Assembly: GCA_947644185.1 (NCBI GenBank)
Contig: CANRZC010000191.1
Location: forward strand, 1 to 5,151
Source: an uncultured Acetatifactor sp.
GTDB taxonomy: Bacteria; Bacillota; Clostridia; Lachnospirales; Lachnospiraceae
DNA length: 5,151 bases
Direction: 5' to 3'
Below are positions 1 to 5,151 of the stretch, in pieces; the first letter of the stretch is position 1; the number at the start of each line of letters is the position of its first letter. Under the pieces are notes generated by a model, which saw only the letters and a program-made list of their open reading frames with translations, was not told where the DNA came from and did no database searches. The translations under genes and the position numbers were made by a program.

Positions 1-84
1 CAATGAATCAATTAAATTCTTAATTTCTTCTACAGTTTTTCCTTGAGTATCTTGCTATAATCTAGGTATTACCAGATAAATTCA
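1..84 (-). pseudogene. possible HicB-like antitoxin remnant, runs off left edge
   Basis: Read on the minus strand, positions 54 to 1 give an open stretch QDTQGKTVEEIKNLIDSL that continues past the window edge. Just upstream in the same frame, positions 81-58 give IYLVIPRL, separated from it by a TAG at 57-55 and preceded by a TGA at 84-82. The combined pattern (P-x-L, three residues, TQGKT-x-EE, then N-L) resembles the N-terminal half of HicB-family antitoxins, which typically read C-P-E-L-x-x-x-T/S-Q-G-x-T-x-E-E-A-x-x-N-L-K-E-A. Two in-frame stops and no start codon argue for a decayed fragment rather than a live gene, and the lacI-type promoter now lies inside it. The stretch is short and AT-rich, which favours K, E, I and N by chance, so this is a tentative call. 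Sequence left of the window would decide it. Confidence 0.3.
53..61 (+). promoter_or_regulatory. extended -10 promoter of the LacI-family gene
   Basis: TGCTATAAT carries a perfect -10 hexamer (56-61) with the upstream TG of an extended -10 element. At 16-18 bp upstream there is only weak -35 similarity, which is normal for extended -10 promoters. Transcription would start near position 68, giving a leader of about 55 nt. The 9-bp palindrome GGTA-T-TACC at 65-73 covers that predicted start and would suit an autorepression operator, but its short length makes this only a possibility. Confidence 0.55.
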
Positions 85-109
85 TTGTCATTTTTCACAA
101 AATTTTTAC

Positions 110-115
110 AGGAGG
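110..115 (+). promoter_or_regulatory. ribosome binding site setting the regulator start at 124
   Basis: AGGAGG lies 8 nt before the ATG at 124, an ideal Shine-Dalgarno and spacing. It selects that ATG over the in-frame TTG at 85, which has no such site and would add 13 residues unlike a LacI N terminus. Bases 112-115 (GAGG) can pair with 120-123 (CCTC) across a TTCT loop, so the site could be partly hidden in a small hairpin that ends right at the start codon. Confidence 0.85.
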
Positions 116-123
116 TTCTCCTC

Positions 124-1185
124 ATGGCTACAATAAACGATATTGCTGCAAAGCTGGGAATTTCCAAGAGTACAGTCTCCAAAGGCCTAAACAACGCCAA
201 AGATGTCAGCGAGGAAATGCGCAAAAGGATTCTGGAGACCGCTGTGGAGCTAGGCTACGCCAACAAGCGCTTACAAAAAGAGCGGAAGGCTCTGTGCATT
301 TTAGTAGAAAATATGGACTTTCAGACCCCCAATCAGTTCGGACACGATATTATCCTGGGATTCCGGCAAATGGCTGAGCCGGAGGGCTGGACTGTGGATA
401 TTATTCCCATAGACATGGAGTTCCAAAGGCTCACTCCCTACGGCGTTTTTATGATAGAGCACGGTTATCAGGCATCCTTCATCCTGGGTCTCACCCTTTT
501 GGATCCCTGGATGCACGAGTTTCGTACTTCCAAAATTCCTGCGGTTCTCTACGACAACTATATCAAGGAAAATCCCTACATAGCCTCTGTAGGCTGTGAT
601 AGCCAAGAAGGTTTCGAGCTGGCAGTGAAGTACCTGACTTCCCTTGGGCATAAAAAAATAGGCCTTCTGTCCGGCCCTCTGGAGTCTTACATCCTGAAGG
701 CCAGATACAATGCCTATTTGAGTGCCATGGAAAAATATGGTCTTGAAATCAACGAAAATTATATCGGCCTGGGCTACTATGTAAACGATTCCACCCGAAA
801 ATATATCCCTAAGCTCATGGACCAGGGTGTCACTGCCATCCTGTTCTCCCACGATGTCCGGGCCATTTCCGCCATCACGGAATGTGAGGACAGAGAGATC
901 CGTATCCCCCAGGATGTCAGCATCATAGGCTTTGACGATCTGCCTATGACGGCCCATATGCAGCCCTCCCTGACCACCATCCGTCAGGACAGACTTGCCC
1001 TGGGAAAATGTGGCTTCTACGCCCTGTCCAGCCTGCTGAATCATGTTCCCATTGGCTCTATTTTGCTGCGCGCATCCCTCATAGTCAGGGATTCCACAGG
1101 CCCCGCCCCAGAACATGCCTGGATAGATACCCATCCCCAGGCCCTCAATCTCCCAAAAAACACAACAGCCCCAATCTTATCATAA
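124..1185 (+). CDS. LacI/GalR-family transcriptional regulator
   Basis: A 353-residue cytoplasmic DNA-binding regulator, expected to act as a dimer whose operator binding is switched by a small carbohydrate ligand. Residues 3-23 form the LacI helix-turn-helix (TINDIAAKLGIS followed by STVSKGLN). The periplasmic-binding-protein-like sensor domain spans about 56-325. It includes the typical VGCDSQEG-x-x-x-A-x-x-Y-L-x-x-L-G-H-K-x-I segment (156-180), SHDVRAISA (242-250), IPQDVSIIGFDD (261-272) and PSLTTIRQD (281-289), and ends in the usual VRDST (321-325). The hinge after the headpiece (YANKRLQKERKA, 45-56) lacks the common Y-x-P-N-x-x-A-R signature. About 28 residues follow VRDST, a somewhat long tail. 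The gene converges on the GH88 gene, so control of uronide use is a reasonable inference, but the ligand and operator are unknown. Family assignment is near certain. Confidence 0.95.
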   Translation: MATINDIAAKLGISKSTVSKGLNNAKDVSEEMRKRILETAVELGYANKRLQKERKALCILVENMDFQTPNQFGHDIILGFRQMAEPEGWTVDIIPIDMEFQRLTPYGVFMIEHGYQASFILGLTLLDPWMHEFRTSKIPAVLYDNYIKENPYIASVGCDSQEGFELAVKYLTSLGHKKIGLLSGPLESYILKARYNAYLSAMEKYGLEINENYIGLGYYVNDSTRKYIPKLMDQGVTAILFSHDVRAISAITECEDREIRIPQDVSIIGFDDLPMTAHMQPSLTTIRQDRLALGKCGFYALSSLLNHVPIGSILLRASLIVRDSTGPAPEHAWIDTHPQALNLPKNTTAPILS

Positions 1186-1203
1186 ACACCCAAAACACAA
1201 CAG
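1152..1203. repeat. short direct repeat spanning the regulator stop codon
   Basis: AAAACACAACAG occurs at 1157-1168 and again at 1192-1203, each preceded by CCC and an A-run (six A in the first copy, four in the second). The two copies lie 35 bp apart on either side of the TAA at 1183-1185. The second copy runs into the first hairpin of the following intergenic region. It may record a small local duplication at the end of the gene; no function is evident. Confidence 0.5.
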
Positions 1204-1218
1204 AACGCAGTTCTGTTG
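1198..1218 (-). terminator. 9-bp hairpin, candidate terminator between convergent genes
   Basis: Arms CAACAGAAC (1198-1206) and GTTCTGTTG (1210-1218) pair perfectly around a three-base loop. Read from the GH88 side (minus strand), the stem is followed by TGTTTTGGG, a modest U-run two bases after the hairpin. This could end the GH88 transcript, although about 150 nt after its stop codon. Read from the regulator side, the hairpin starts 13 nt after the stop codon but is followed by CCACGAAAAATC with no U-run, so it is not a classical terminator in that direction. Confidence 0.4.
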
Positions 1219-1241
1219 CCACGAAAAATCGGTGCAAGTCT

Positions 1242-1274
1242 GGAAGAATGCCCATGCACTTCGGGCATTCTTCC
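1242..1274. repeat. perfect 12-bp inverted repeat (hairpin)
   Basis: GGAAGAATGCCC (1242-1253) and GGGCATTCTTCC (1263-1274) are exact reverse complements around the nine-base loop ATGCACTTC. No T-run follows on either strand, so it does not look like a simple terminator. It directly abuts the next inverted-repeat structure, whose outer arm starts at 1275, and seems to be part of the same element. The loop bases TGCAC (1255-1259) are complementary to GTGCA at 1232-1236. Confidence 0.85.
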
Positions 1275-1367
1275 GTGTGAGAACGGATTGCATAGCGAAT
1301 TTATTCGCTTGCAATCCTAGAAGTTCTTGGCGGGCGTCCTTTGACCGCCTAGAACTTCTTCTCACAC
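1275..1367. other. nested inverted repeats forming a three-way junction; structured RNA or palindromic mobile repeat
   Basis: The outer arms GTGTGAGAA (1275-1283) and TTCTCACAC (1359-1367) are perfect 9-bp complements. They enclose two further hairpins set side by side. The first pairs GGATTGC (1285-1291) with GCAATCC (1311-1317) and inside it AGCGAAT (1294-1300) with ATTCGCT (1303-1309), leaving one bulged base. The second pairs AGAAGTTCT (1319-1327) with AGAACTTCT (1351-1359) and GGCGG (1329-1333) with CCGCC (1345-1349), with one T-T mismatch between the two helices. Single-base spacers separate the stems. The right edge lies two bases beyond the GH88 stop codon. No protein frame across it looks real. 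It could be a 3'-untranslated RNA structure, a structured noncoding RNA, or a MITE/REP-like palindromic repeat; I do not recognise the family, and no target-site duplication was seen. Confidence 0.75.
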
Positions 1368-1369
1368 TT

Positions 1370-2503
1370 TTACCAGATAAATATCTCTTTCCCCCCCAGC
1401 TTCATCAAAGCCTCCAGGAAATAATAGTCTCCATAGATAATAGAGAACTCATGGTCCTTATCATGATAGGCCGCTGTGCACTTCTCCAGGAGATTGTCCT
1501 CCATCTCGTTCCAGCGGACTCGGTTCTCCGCCAGGGCCTGCAGCATCTTAAGGGCGGCATCCAGATAAATCCTGCTCTGCCTTCCCTCTTTCAGCTTTGC
1601 CAGCTCTATCAGGCCGCAGGAGGCAATGGCTGCTGCGGTGGAATCCTCATAGCTTACCTCCAAAGGCTGTCTAAAGTCTACAGGGATGAATCCGCTCTCT
1701 GGAATATTGGCAATAAAATAGTTTGCCACCCGCTCAGCGGTCTCCAGATATGCCGGATCCTTTGTATGTAGATAACTTAAGGTAAAGCCGTACAGCGCCC
1801 AGCCTTGGCCTCTGGTCCAGGAGGACCCCTGGCCGTAGCCCTGGCCGCCGTAGCTTCTCACCATTTTCCCAGTCTCCAAATCAAATTCCACAATGTGGTT
1901 GGCAGAGCCGTCCCCCCGGATGAAGCTGTCCTTTGCGGTGTTGGCATGGCTTACAGCTATCTGCGAAAATCTGGGGTCCCCAGTCTCCTCACTGGCCCAG
2001 TAGAGCAGGGGCAGGTTCATCATGCAGTCAATGATCGCCCAGCCTCTGTGATCGTCTGTGCCCCAATCGTTCCAGGCGCGAATGAAATTTCCCACATTGT
2101 TGTAGCGCCCAGCCAGATTCACCGCTGCCAAAAGCCCTCTGTTTCGAGAGGCAGGATTCTTTGTCATCCGATAATTGGCCACAGCGGTGGGCAGCCATTT
2201 AAAGCCATTGTCGTGATCCAGCATGTTGATATCCATCAGGCAGGCATCTAGCTTTCGCTCATTGTCCTCAGCGATTTCTTTATATGATTCCTTTCCAGTC
2301 AGCGCATACAGCTGCCACATCATGCCGCCCCAAAAGCCATTGGTCCACCAGCCGATTTTCTCCCCGGACCAGTCATCGTGAACACCATTCACAGTGGTGT
2401 AAGGGATCTTTTCCTTTGACCTCTCACTGACCTTTTCCATTTTGTGGGCCACTCTGTCCAGTGTCTCCTGGACCCATGTCAATTCTTTTTCTCTTAGCTG
2501 CAT
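1370..2503 (-). CDS. GH88 unsaturated glucuronyl hydrolase (UGL-like)
   Basis: A 377-residue enzyme with no signal peptide, so cytoplasmic. GH88 enzymes hydrate the 4,5-double bond of unsaturated uronic-acid oligosaccharides made by polysaccharide lyases and thereby release the neighbouring sugar. The sequence is full length for an alpha6/alpha6-barrel UGL. Compared from memory with Bacillus sp. GL1 UGL, a constant offset of 10 lines up its catalytic Asp88 and Asp149 with D98 (MLDHDNGF) and D159 (IIDCMMNLPLL). The substrate residues W42, H87, W134, H193, Q211, R221 and W225 fall on W52, H97, W144, H203, Q221, R231 and W235. The C terminus (IIYGDYYFLEAL) is typical. GH105 is the main alternative but fits less well. 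It faces the LacI-type gene tail to tail. No lyase or transporter adjoins it, so the natural substrate is unclear. Confidence 0.93.
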   Translation of the reverse strand: MQLREKELTWVQETLDRVAHKMEKVSERSKEKIPYTTVNGVHDDWSGEKIGWWTNGFWGGMMWQLYALTGKESYKEIAEDNERKLDACLMDINMLDHDNGFKWLPTAVANYRMTKNPASRNRGLLAAVNLAGRYNNVGNFIRAWNDWGTDDHRGWAIIDCMMNLPLLYWASEETGDPRFSQIAVSHANTAKDSFIRGDGSANHIVEFDLETGKMVRSYGGQGYGQGSSWTRGQGWALYGFTLSYLHTKDPAYLETAERVANYFIANIPESGFIPVDFRQPLEVSYEDSTAAAIASCGLIELAKLKEGRQSRIYLDAALKMLQALAENRVRWNEMEDNLLEKCTAAYHDKDHEFSIIYGDYYFLEALMKLGGKEIFIW

Positions 2504-2508
2504 AATCT

Positions 2509-2516
2509 CTCCTTTC
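2509..2516 (-). promoter_or_regulatory. ribosome binding site of the GH88 gene
   Basis: On the minus strand GAAAGGAG lies five bases before the ATG whose first base is 2503. The spacing is slightly short but usable, and no other nearby start has a comparable site. It supports the start MQLREKELTW. Confidence 0.8.
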
Positions 2517-2536
2517 TGCCTTTCACCCTGTAACCT

Positions 2537-2548
2537 GAAAATATTTTC
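2537..2548. repeat. 12-bp perfect palindrome in the GH88 leader
   Basis: GAAAAT followed by ATTTTC forms an uninterrupted palindrome 34-45 nt upstream of the GH88 start. Related AT-rich dyads occur at 2622-2632 (TTTTC-T-GAAAA, touching the helicase stop codon) and, imperfectly, at 2599-2610. These may be protein-binding sites, but palindromes of A and T are common in such DNA. The rest of the 129-nt gap (2504-2632) shows no ORF and no clear terminator for the helicase gene. Confidence 0.35.
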
Positions 2549-2561
2549 TTGCTTCCCGTCC

Positions 2562-2577
2562 TACCGCTTCAGCGGTA
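2562..2577. promoter_or_regulatory. 16-nt dyad upstream of GH88: candidate operator or leader hairpin
   Basis: TACCGCT (2562-2568) and AGCGGTA (2571-2577) are exact reverse complements around two bases. The dyad lies about 59 nt upstream of the GH88 start. On the minus strand a TATATA hexamer (2581-2576) overlaps its upstream edge and could be a -10 box, though no good -35 is visible. A GC-rich dyad of this size in an AT-rich leader beside a LacI-family gene fits an operator, but it lacks the central CG common in LacI-family sites. It could instead act as a small hairpin in the transcript. Confidence 0.4.
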
Positions 2578-2632
2578 TATATGCTTAGTTTAACATATTT
2601 TCCCTAGAAATAAAATCACCGTTTTCTGAAAA

Positions 2633-5151
2633 TTAGTGTCTAATAGAGAAATAGTTCATTAAAATCTCCTTGATATGGCTGTATCGTCTGGCGTAGGAGT
2701 TTTCTACCCGGAGCAATTGCAGATGATGGGCTCTACAAATTTCATTTTTCTTCTGATCTCGATTTCTTACCACCTCATCCTCAAAGTGCTCTTTGCCGTC
2801 CAGCTCAATGGCCAACACCGGATAATCTGCCTGCCCCTGCTTTTCATAAACCACAAAGTCGAATCGCCCAGAGTAAAACAAATCGCTGTAATTTATATTG
2901 TCCTGAAACACTTGGCTGATAGCAACTTCCTTCTGCACACGAAATCGATTCTGGGACAGCCAGATATTCTCCAGCGCATGGTTTAGATTTTCCAGAAAGG
3001 CCTCCTCAGTCACTGTGCTAAAGGGCTTCACCCCCAATGCCCTGGAGCCCACCTTCTTTGGCGTCACACGGGATTCTCCGTTCTTCTTCACATATTCCAC
3101 CAGCTCATACAGATCGTCCTCTGTGTTCTGTCTGTGGAGCCTATTGAGATTCCTGGAATCAGCCAGTACAATCAGCTTGTCCCTCGCCCGGGAGGTGGCT
3201 ACATTGATAAGCTCCTTATTGTTTTTCAGCCATTCGTAAGTGCCTGTCTGGGTCTGATCCGTAAGGGCAGTGGAGAATAATACCACATCCTTTTCATCCC
3301 CCTGAAAGGCATGTACTGTCCCACAGACTACATTGTGTAGTCTATTCCTTTCCAGAGCCTCCTCAATCAGTTTCCGCTGGTTTACAAAGGGCGTAATGAC
3401 ACCGATCCTTTTGTCTCCATAGAGCCGGGCATAGCGAAGGATCTGCTCCACCTCCCCCGGCGCTGTGTTGCGCTCACACTCCCCCTCATTTTTCACATCC
3501 ACATACAAAAGTGGGTGCTCCTCCCTGCTCTCAGAGCAGATCTGAAGCTTGGAATTATAATATTTCTGATTGTTGAATTCAATGATTTTGGGATGGCAGC
3601 GATAATGATTGTGTAACAGCACCTCGTCACTGACTGCGTCGCAGGCCAGAAATGTCTTGTAAATAGAATTCTTGCAGTAATCGTATTCCTCTGGCACATG
3701 ATACTTTTTTCGCAATTTCTGGCTGACAGCCTGATCGAGCAGAATCACTGGACTGAGCTGCTGCGGATCCCCCACTAACATCAAATTCTCTCCCCGGAGC
3801 ACAGGCACCAGGGACACTGCTGTGTTGCACTGGCTGGCCTCGTCCATGATGACCATGTCAAACATAGGCTCCGGCTCTCCCAGTCTGTGCGCGGAGATAC
3901 AGGTGGTAATGATAACAGGGAAAATTTCCTGAAGCTTTTTCACATTTGCGGTCTCACTCAAATATTTTGTAAAAGCCGGCACCTGTTCCTCTTCTTCCAT
4001 GGCGAATAGAATTTCCCGCAATTTGCTATGTTTCTTGTCATCCAATTTTTGCAGATAGCGGGCCGATGTATAATACAGATATTTGCGCAGCTCCTCCACA
4101 TCATTGTCCAGCAGGGCAATGGCATCGCCCTCTGTAATCTCTCCTACCCGTCCGATTCTGTCCCGAATCTGCCGTAGCTGACGTCCCTGCAGGTCCGCCT
4201 GAAAAGGCAGCATCTCCATGGATATCTGCACCCGCTTCTGGTACTCTAATAGCCGGTTCAATGTCTCATCCCGCTCCTTTAAGTCCAGCACCTCCTCGTA
4301 TTTTCGCAGCAGCTCTGATAATGCCTTCGCCCGGTTGGCCCTGTGATCTTTTCTCCTGTCCAGCGTTCCCTCGAACACGGTAATACTCTGGGCCTGCTGG
4401 TACAGGTCTTTTATGTACCCCACAGCCTCTCTCACCTTTTCCATATTTCCCAGCCGTAGCACAGGAAAAGGAATCCTTTTCCCCTGATATGACATATCTG
4501 TCAGTTTCTCAAATACAGTGTTGATAGGGTGGTTGTTATAAGAGGCAAAAAGCACAGTCCTCTCATTAAAAAAGGCTGTGATAATGGTGTTTAAAATGGT
4601 ATTGGTCTTGCCAGTGCCAGGCGGCCCCTGGATATATGCCACCGGATATTTCATGGCATTGTGAATGGCCAACAGTTGATCCAGATTGATCTGCTGGTTG
4701 ATCAAAGCCAGCGGATAATTCTTCCTGCGCACAGGTCGATCCAGCAAATCCCCGAAAAATGCTTTCAGCGGCACCGGAGCCCTGTCTTCTCTGTATTGCT
4801 TTATCATCGCCTGGTACTCCCTGTGCAGGTCTAGGGGAATGTCCATGCCCAGGCCGATGATATAAGGCATATCATCCACCCCCATCACCTGGTGGCTGCG
4901 GCGCATGACACAGTCCTTGATTTTCTCCTGATTCTTCTCAAAGTCCTCCAGCAATTCATAATCGTCCCCGTCCAGGTATCTGCGGATATTTTCTTTCACC
5001 TCTCCGTAGCTATACTCTGTACAGATGGTGATATCCTCCTCTGGCCGCAGGAGGTGTCTCTTTACATCCAGCTGCAGCTTACGGTAGGCCAGCACATATA
5101 GCCCTCTGTGGGTGTGAATGCTCAGCACATTCATGGCAAGCTGCTGGATGG
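2633..5151 (-). CDS. SF1 (Upf1-like) helicase with C-terminal PD-(D/E)XK nuclease domain, 5'-partial
   Basis: At least 838 residues are visible; numbering below starts at the first in-window Met (codon 5134-5132). The frame stays open to the right edge (IQQLA before that Met) and no ribosome site precedes it, so the true start lies outside. Helicase motifs: Q-like NQQINLDQLLAI (146-157), Walker A GPPGTGKT (170-177), Ia around 193-211, Walker B with DEASQ (431-435), motif III LVGDPQQLSP (453-462), motif IV with YRCHP (511-515), motif V TVHAFQGDEKDVV (606-618), motif VI NVATSRARDKLIV (644-656). A charged, mostly helical insert (about 232-405) separates Ia from II. Residues 707-833 look like a DUF2726/Vsr-type nuclease: D759, IELDG with E777 and D779, H783, RDQKK (792-796), LLRV (807-810). 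This DEASQ type of SF1 helicase (COG1112-like) acts on DNA or RNA; related proteins occur in phage-defence systems. The substrate cannot be told here. Confidence 0.9.
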   Translation of the reverse strand, partial: IQQLAMNVLSIHTHRGLYVLAYRKLQLDVKRHLLRPEEDITICTEYSYGEVKENIRRYLDGDDYELLEDFEKNQEKIKDCVMRRSHQVMGVDDMPYIIGLGMDIPLDLHREYQAMIKQYREDRAPVPLKAFFGDLLDRPVRRKNYPLALINQQINLDQLLAIHNAMKYPVAYIQGPPGTGKTNTILNTIITAFFNERTVLFASYNNHPINTVFEKLTDMSYQGKRIPFPVLRLGNMEKVREAVGYIKDLYQQAQSITVFEGTLDRRKDHRANRAKALSELLRKYEEVLDLKERDETLNRLLEYQKRVQISMEMLPFQADLQGRQLRQIRDRIGRVGEITEGDAIALLDNDVEELRKYLYYTSARYLQKLDDKKHSKLREILFAMEEEEQVPAFTKYLSETANVKKLQEIFPVIITTCISAHRLGEPEPMFDMVIMDEASQCNTAVSLVPVLRGENLMLVGDPQQLSPVILLDQAVSQKLRKKYHVPEEYDYCKNSIYKTFLACDAVSDEVLLHNHYRCHPKIIEFNNQKYYNSKLQICSESREEHPLLYVDVKNEGECERNTAPGEVEQILRYARLYGDKRIGVITPFVNQRKLIEEALERNRLHNVVCGTVHAFQGDEKDVVLFSTALTDQTQTGTYEWLKNNKELINVATSRARDKLIVLADSRNLNRLHRQNTEDDLYELVEYVKKNGESRVTPKKVGSRALGVKPFSTVTEEAFLENLNHALENIWLSQNRFRVQKEVAISQVFQDNINYSDLFYSGRFDFVVYEKQGQADYPVLAIELDGKEHFEDEVVRNRDQKKNEICRAHHLQLLRVENSYARRYSHIKEILMNYFSIRH

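Noticed and set aside
69..81. TTACCAGATAAAT shared with 1370-1382 (13-bp direct repeat)
   Set aside because: The second copy is the GH88 stop and last codons. The match does not extend on either side and is plausible by chance in AT-rich DNA of this length, so it is not taken as an attachment site or target duplication.
85..123. Upstream TTG start for the regulator
   Set aside because: It has no Shine-Dalgarno, and the added 13 residues do not match LacI N termini. The ATG at 124 has an ideal AGGAGG.
779..794. cre-like (CcpA) site ATGTAAACGATTCCAC
   Set aside because: It fits most of the cre consensus but lies deep inside the regulator coding sequence (codons about 219-224), far from any promoter, and two consensus positions fail. 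It is probably a chance match.
301..1134. 277-codon open frame antisense to the regulator
   Set aside because: It lies wholly opposite a clear LacI-family gene, has no recognisable domain and a composition typical of antisense reading, and no convincing ribosome site was noticed.
1275..1367. Integron attC site or IS200/IS605 end
   Set aside because: No attC core motifs at the arm ends, no transposase nearby and no flanking duplication; the three-way junction layout does not fit either.
1232..1771. 179-codon plus-strand frame crossing the folded region into the GH88 gene
   Set aside because: Its first part is the complementary arms of the inverted repeats and the rest is antisense to a certain gene; the product looks like no protein family.
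1805..2251. 148-codon plus-strand frame inside GH88
   Set aside because: Shadow of the GH88 gene on the opposite strand; low-complexity Ala/Val/Gly product.
5132..5134. ATG as the true start of the helicase
   Set aside because: The frame remains open to the window edge, no ribosome site precedes this ATG, and the helicase core is preceded by a region that looks like an interior segment, so the gene is treated as 5'-partial.

Overview
This window looks like chromosomal DNA from a low-to-mid-GC Firmicute, most likely a gut Clostridium-type bacterium of the Lachnospiraceae kind. That placement is inference. It rests on strong AGGAGG-type ribosome sites, an extended -10 promoter, AT-rich intergenic DNA, and a LacI regulator beside a cytoplasmic GH88 enzyme for polysaccharide breakdown products. 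No rRNA, tRNA, CRISPR array or transposase was seen.

Layout. (1) Positions 1-123 hold the leader of the first gene, with an extended -10 box (53-61) and a strong Shine-Dalgarno (110-115). The minus strand of the same DNA reads as a short, stop-interrupted HicB-antitoxin-like fragment that runs off the left edge. (2) Positions 124-1185, plus strand, encode a 353-residue LacI/GalR-family regulator. (3) Positions 1186-1369 lie between convergent genes and are almost wholly folded: a 9-bp hairpin, a perfect 12-bp hairpin, and, directly abutting that, a 9-bp closing stem enclosing two long hairpins (a three-way junction). This is the most unusual feature here. (4) Positions 1370-2503, minus strand, encode a 377-residue GH88 unsaturated glucuronyl hydrolase with the family's known active-site residues present. 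(5) Positions 2504-2632 are its leader, with a 16-nt dyad and several AT-rich palindromes. (6) From 2633 to the right edge, minus strand, runs a large Upf1-like (COG1112-type) superfamily 1 helicase fused to a C-terminal PD-(D/E)XK-type nuclease domain. Its N terminus lies beyond the window.

How they may work together. The regulator and the GH88 gene face each other tail to tail and are plausibly a sensor/enzyme pair for unsaturated uronic-acid oligosaccharides, which lyases release from glycosaminoglycans or similar polymers. No lyase, transporter or downstream ketodeoxyuronate gene is present to confirm this. The helicase-nuclease is probably a separate unit (DNA/RNA maintenance or anti-phage defence). 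It shares only direction with the GH88 gene, across a 129-nt gap that has its own possible control sites.
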